From NCBI GenBank assembly GCA_037974965.1, contig JBBPFI010000001.1, positions 2,232,001 to 2,296,000 of the forward strand: a DNA stretch of 64,000 bases. The letters run 5' to 3'. Of the stretch, positions 58,995 to 64,000 are shown in pieces; within the stretch, counting starts at the first letter, position 1, and each line of letters begins with the position of its first letter. Source of the stretch: Dacryopinax spathularia (lineage: Eukaryota > Basidiomycota > Dacrymycetes > Dacrymycetales > Dacrymycetaceae). The notes under the pieces are model-generated. The model was not told where the DNA came from. It saw only the letters and a program-made list of their open reading frames with translations, and made no database searches. The translations under genes and the position numbers were made by a program.

Positions 58995-61900
58995 ATGAGC
59001 GCCTTGGGGATGCTGTCGACTGACCTGCAGGTGCGCATATATCTGTCTTGCTTCGCTGAACGTCTGTTGATGATGCCGTAGTCGATCTCCACCGAATCAA
59101 GGAGAAAGCATCCCGAAGTGCGAGATGTATGTCCATCGCTTGGTGTCAGATTTGTGACTGCGGTGATTGATGACGCCCAAAGGCAGCCGAACAGTCTCTC
59201 GTGCTCCTACGCTCGTCGCCGGACGAAGCAGCTGCCTCCCTACTCAAGGGTGACAAGAAATCTGAAACTATCCTCGCACCCCTGTTCCTCTCATGCCAAA
59301 CGAGGAACTCGAAGCTTGCATCTATTGCGCTGGGCACACTTCAGCGCCTAGTGGCCTCCCGTCTTCTTTCACCGGGATTCGCACCGCGTATCATCTCGAC
59401 TCTGTCAACGGACTGCCTGACGGGAGGAGTGGACATCCAGCTCAAGGTGCTGCAGACGCTGCTTAGCCTCTTGACGGCGTTCTCCGATGTCAGCGGGGAC
59501 TTGCTTGCCGAGGCTCTACTGGCGTGCTTCAAGCTCCATGAGAGCAAAGCTGGCGTCGTGAGCAGTACAGCCGCCGCGACACTCCGGCAGCTCGTGATCC
59601 TCGTATTCGACAAAGTCGTCGAGGAGGACAAAGCCTTCGCCGGCGGTGAAGCCGAAAGTGCGTCCCTTCTTCCCCTGGCATCCTACATACGCTCATGTAG
59701 GAGAACAGTGAAAGACGTCCAATTACCGGACGGGACTACCCTCCCCCTCCCGCCCTTCGCCCGAGACGCGTATTTGACATTCTCCGACCTCCTCCTCCTC
59801 GTCAACTCCCAAAAAGCGCGTTTCCTCCGCCTCTCCCACCTAAGCAAGACATTCACGCTCGAGCTGATTGAGTCCGTCTTGACAAACCACCACGCGCTCT
59901 TCCGCACGCACCGCGAGCTCTCCGCCCTCCTGCAACAACAGCTCTGCCCCACCCTCCTGAAGGCTCTCTCCGACAGACCCCAGTTCCCGCTTACGCTCCG
60001 AGCAGTCAGGGTGGTATTCCTCTTCCTCCGTCAGTTCACGCGCGAGCTCTCCGCAGAAGCCGAAGTGTTCCTCACCGTCCTCACGAAACTCATCGCTGGC
60101 GAAAACCTTGACGGGGAAAAAGACCGACCAGGATGGATGCGCGTCATAGCGGCTGAAGTCCTCCGCGCTCTCTGTGCACATCCGGATCTCACCGCCTCTT
60201 TATACGAGTTGTATGACCTGCGTACCTCCGAAGGCCGTAGTCCGGTATTCGGGAACCTTATTACCGCTCTTGCCCGACTTGCCTCCTCCAAACCGCATTT
60301 GCTCGGTACCTATGCGGCGCTCTCCGGCGCTGGAGGGGCACCGTGGCACACTTCCAGCTCTACGCCCGGCCTCGGCCTCCCCATAGTGCACGAAAACTCC
60401 TCCGCCTACGACGTCGCGGGCAGCGTAGCGGGCATGATGGCCTCCGCCGCCGTCGCGGGCGTCTCCGGCGTAGTAGGCGGTATGATCTCCGCCGACGGAG
60501 GCGGCCTGAGCGCCCAAACGAGCGCTATGAAAGTACCCTGTATCGACCAGCTGGACAAGAGTGACGCGCCTGCCATCCCGGAGGGATACGTCTTCCTCCT
60601 CGCCTTGCAAACACTTTGCTCTGTCGTCGAGGGGCTGTATTCGCAAACACTGCCGATCTATAATGCGATCATGCAGCGCGAAGGCCAGAATACGCTCCTG
60701 GCACAAGGGATTGCCCCGCAAGTACTCGATCTCGAAGCCCTGGAGCAAGATAATGTGGAGACGAAACGACTTCGGTTGTGTTACAAGATGACCGAATCGG
60801 GCTGGCCGGCCCTGCTCGCAAGTCTGAGCTTCTTCACCACCACGAACCTATCGGACGACCTCTTCGTGGACGTGCTCTCCGCTTTCCGGTCCTTGATCCA
60901 GATATGCGGGGTCCTGGGGCTTACAACGCCAAGAGATGCCTTCCTCACTTCCCTCTCCAAATTTGCTGTCCCGCCCCGTACGGTGAGCGCCTACGACGCA
61001 TGGACCGAAGCACCGCACGCTACCCCCCGCACCCCAATGCTCAGCATGGACAACCTCGTCTCCTCCACCTCTGCCTCCTCCTCAGGTCACACATTCACCC
61101 CACCCGGCCTAGGGGAACGAAACATTGCCTGCCTGAAAGTCTACCTCAACTGCGCGCATTACCTTGCCGCTGTCTTGGGCGCGAGCTGGTACGACGTGTT
61201 CGAGACGTTACAGAACGCGGAGCATGTGTTGGGGTTTAAGGTCCAGTCTGCTAAAGCAGCACAAAAGACAGGAGGGGCGGATCCGTTTAGTCCTAAGCCG
61301 CCTCAGACGCCTGCGGTCAAACAGCAGCAGCAACAACAACAGGGCGAACTGAGGCCGAGGCATGTTCTGCTCAGTGAGCTGGACAGGGATGCGGTCCAGC
61401 AAGTCATTCGAAGGCTGTTCGAAGCTACCAAGCAGCTCGACAACGGAGCCTTTTCTGCGTTCGTAGCGGCTCTGTGCAAGCTGAGCGCGGATATGGTCGA
61501 GATGCAAACTGGCGGAATGGACGGTACAATCATGGAAGAACCCTTGAGCGAGAGCCAGGAAGACCTCACCACTCCCGGAACTGCTACTTTGTCCCCTACA
61601 CCGCTCAGCCCGAGGAGCGAGAAGATCATGCGTCGCGCTAGTGGAATGGCTATGCCCAAGACTGTTCGGAATGGGGATTTTGGCATTAACAAGCTCGGTG
61701 TTGTGGTGACGCTCAACTTACATCGGCTTGTTACGCCTGAGGCGCATCCGACTTTGGCGGCGATTATCAAGCATTTGCTTATGGTGCTGAGCGGATCGAC
61801 GACGCCAGCAATTCTGCGCTTGCAGGCGACAGAGACGCTCGACGAATCGTTGATGCTTCTTTCGCGCATCCTCGGACCGGAGACAGACTCGTCCGGACAG

Positions 61901-64000
61901 GTGCAAAGGCAGATCCTGGATGCACTGGCAGCGCAGCTGTCTGTACACAACCTACATGGAAGTACGTCAACGCTGGAAATCCGGAAGACAGGTCTCGAAA
62001 CACTGTACATGATCCTGCAGCAAGCAGGACATACGCTCGTCCTCGGCTGGGAGTCGATCTTCCAGATGCTTTCCGGTGTCATCCGACTCGATGCGTACCC
62101 AAGGGAGGAGTCATCGCAAGAAGTTCAGCTCGGTTCGCCGAAGAAGCGGCCTGCACCTATCGTCACTGCTCCTGTCAAGAATGATGCGGCTCTTATCCGT
62201 GTGGCCTTCTCCTCGCTCAAACTTATATGCAGCGACTATCTGCCCTCACTCAGCGTCGAGCAACTGCGACTGTGCATCACGACGCTGGTCACGTTCGGCC
62301 AGCAGAAGGAAGATCTTAATATCGCATTGACGGCCGGTAGTGGGCTCTTGTCGAATTTATCCGATTACATTCAAACCAAGCGAGTGGGCTCGAAACCGGA
62401 ATATGACGCCATTTGGATGTTCCTTCTAAATCAGCTGCTGGTGCTGTGCAACGATAGCCGAGCAGAAGCCAGGAATGGATCGATTCAGACGCTATCGAGG
62501 ACCCTCCAATTGTACGGCACTACGATGACCAACGAGATGTGGGATGAATGCTTGTGGAAGGTACTATTACGACTTCTCGAGACCTTGCAAAAGTGTTCGA
62601 ATTCCACTTTGGCCACTGGCATCTCCCCTGTGTCCCCGCCTTCCGCGGCCACGGCTGCACCTGTCAAATCATCCGACAGTGGCTGGGACGATACGAAGAT
62701 TCTCGCATGGCAGTCCACGAGTGCGGTCATCAGCGAATATCTGTCCCGACCATTGTGCAAGCTTCCGAGCTTCTACATGGCCTGGGCTAAACTTCTCAGC
62801 CACATCGAGTCCTCATTCCTCAACGAGCCGAATACTGTTGGAGCTGCAGCGATGCGTGCACTTGAGAGGATCATGAAAGCTTCAAATGCCTTGCAGGATC
62901 TCGATAGTAGCAATCAGTCCACGTTCTGGGAAAGCGCTTGGAATACATGGTCGAAGGTAGGATCCCTCGCGATCGCCAATGACGGGACAAGGCGGGGCTA
63001 TACGCAAGACATCCTCTTATCCCTTATGGAGACGGGCAGCGTCATCTATGGGCTTTCCAGGAGTCAATGGAACATCGAACGGTGCCAAACATTGCTCTCC
63101 ATCTCGAGAGGGGTCATGGAATACCCTTCATCACCGGACTACAGGTTGGATGTCGACTCTCTCTCTCCTTGTCAAGCTGCAATTCTTCGGGTGGTTGAAG
63201 TCCTGGATGAGAACGTATCCGGAACCACCAGCCTTGTCCTCAAGGAAATGGCTCACTACACTCGTCTTGCCTTCCTGCCTTTCGCAGATGGGTTGAAAAC
63301 ACCCGTCACCGCAGTTTCGCCACAGTTTGCTGCTAGTAAAACAACACCTGCTCGGCAGGCAACGTACATCGCCGTGTCGAAAGCCATGATGCCCTCAATG
63401 GTTGATCGCTTCTCCTTAAACTGGACAAGAGCGGAGTTATACAATGATGGCGCAGTAGAGGCGCTCGTTTCGGTAAGAGTTAACACATCATTCTCGAAAC
63501 ATCAGGCTAAAGCTGCGAACAGGCATATGGCCTTCCCATGGCTCTGAAATACGCTTGCCCACAAGCCTCGCGCATTGGTGCAGATCCTCCGTTGTGGAAG
63601 ACCGCGACACGTAGCTTCATCTCTGTTCTTGGGAAAATAACAGCCGGGTTGGAGCAGCTCTCTGACGGTATGTCGCTCGCCCATGTGCTATGATAAAGCT
63701 AAAGTCATGTTCCTAGCGGTGCAAGAAGCAGCCATTGTGCGCATCTGGACGGAGATCATTCAGTGTCTGGAAGGAGCTCTACTTGCCGACTGGTGAGTGA
63801 GACCAACAATGCGATACCTTCGGGTCTAACTCCACCGCCCAGCTCTCCAGCACTGGCCATGTCATTAACGCAGCAGGACGAAGAAGAAGAATTTGATCGC
63901 TCTCTCCTATCCGCCACTGAACAGCACATCATCCCCCACCTCGGTCAATCCAAGCTCCCGGTCGATCTCGTCCAACGATTACCTCGTCTACTAGAGCAAA
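58995..64000 (+). CDS. MON2: MON2-like Golgi trafficking protein (partial, runs off the edge)
   Basis: Six exons so far (58995-59030, 59082-59126, 59183-63472, 63523-63667, 63717-63792, 63843-64000 onward) encode about 1583 residues without a stop. The N terminus LSTDLQSISTESRRKHPEVRDAAEQSLVLL and LAPLFLSCQTRNSKLASIALGTLQRLV are typical of MON2 and the related BIG/Sec7 N-terminal (DCB/HUS) region, but no Sec7 domain appears. The protein is helical throughout (HEAT-like) with low-complexity loops (KQQQQQQQG, PKPPQTP). Later blocks PMALKYACPQASRIGADPPLWKTA and FISVLGKI fit the MON2 C-terminal part. MON2 works with Dop1 and flippases in endosome-to-Golgi traffic. Confidence 0.88.

Overview
The window looks like a gene-dense, GC-rich basidiomycete nuclear genome, most likely a tremellomycete yeast or relative. 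Nearly every gene is split by introns of about 45-70 nt with donors such as GTGCGT, GTACGT, GTAAGT and GTATGT and a CTNA(A/C)-type branch site. Exon models below were built by hand; the lengths of the exons of each gene sum to a multiple of three, but splice sites have not been checked against RNA. No rRNA, tRNA or CRISPR array was seen.

Layout. 0-15 kb: a truncated Ser/Pro-rich gene, a FAD-dependent amine-oxidase-like protein beside a membrane-anchored SAM methyltransferase, a coiled-coil protein, a secreted heme-thiolate peroxidase, a pfkB-type sugar kinase and the spliceosomal protein MFAP1. 15-33 kb: a stress and secondary-metabolism stretch. It holds a 33-residue metallothionein, a D-serine dehydratase-like enzyme, a flavin-dependent halogenase-like enzyme, the spliceosomal cyclophilin CWC27, a second metallothionein, then a compact set of three genes (2-epi-5-epi-valiolone/demethyl-4-deoxygadusol synthase type sugar-phosphate cyclase, ATP-grasp ligase, O-methyltransferase) that matches the core of mycosporine (UV-sunscreen) biosynthesis, then a third, 12-cysteine metallothionein and a DUF1275 membrane protein.

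34-48 kb: an S1/P1 nuclease, then a MULE-type transposase gene whose second intron holds a complete 7.27-kb Ty3/Gypsy chromovirus (LTRs alike by eye, 5-bp target duplication, an 11-nt self-priming signature), then convergently a full-length RPA1-like gene. Both the MULE gene and the RPA1 gene, but not their neighbours, are peppered with a 14-bp palindrome, AGGCTGCGCAGCCT; all 13 introns of the two genes carry a full or degenerate copy. This is the most unusual signal in the window.

48-64 kb: a family-16 protein methyltransferase, a small Zn(2)Cys(6) protein, two or three related small PPxY/KHWA proteins, a DHX33/Dhr2-like DEAH helicase, a periplasmic-binding-protein-like II protein and the 5' part of a MON2 homologue running off the right edge.
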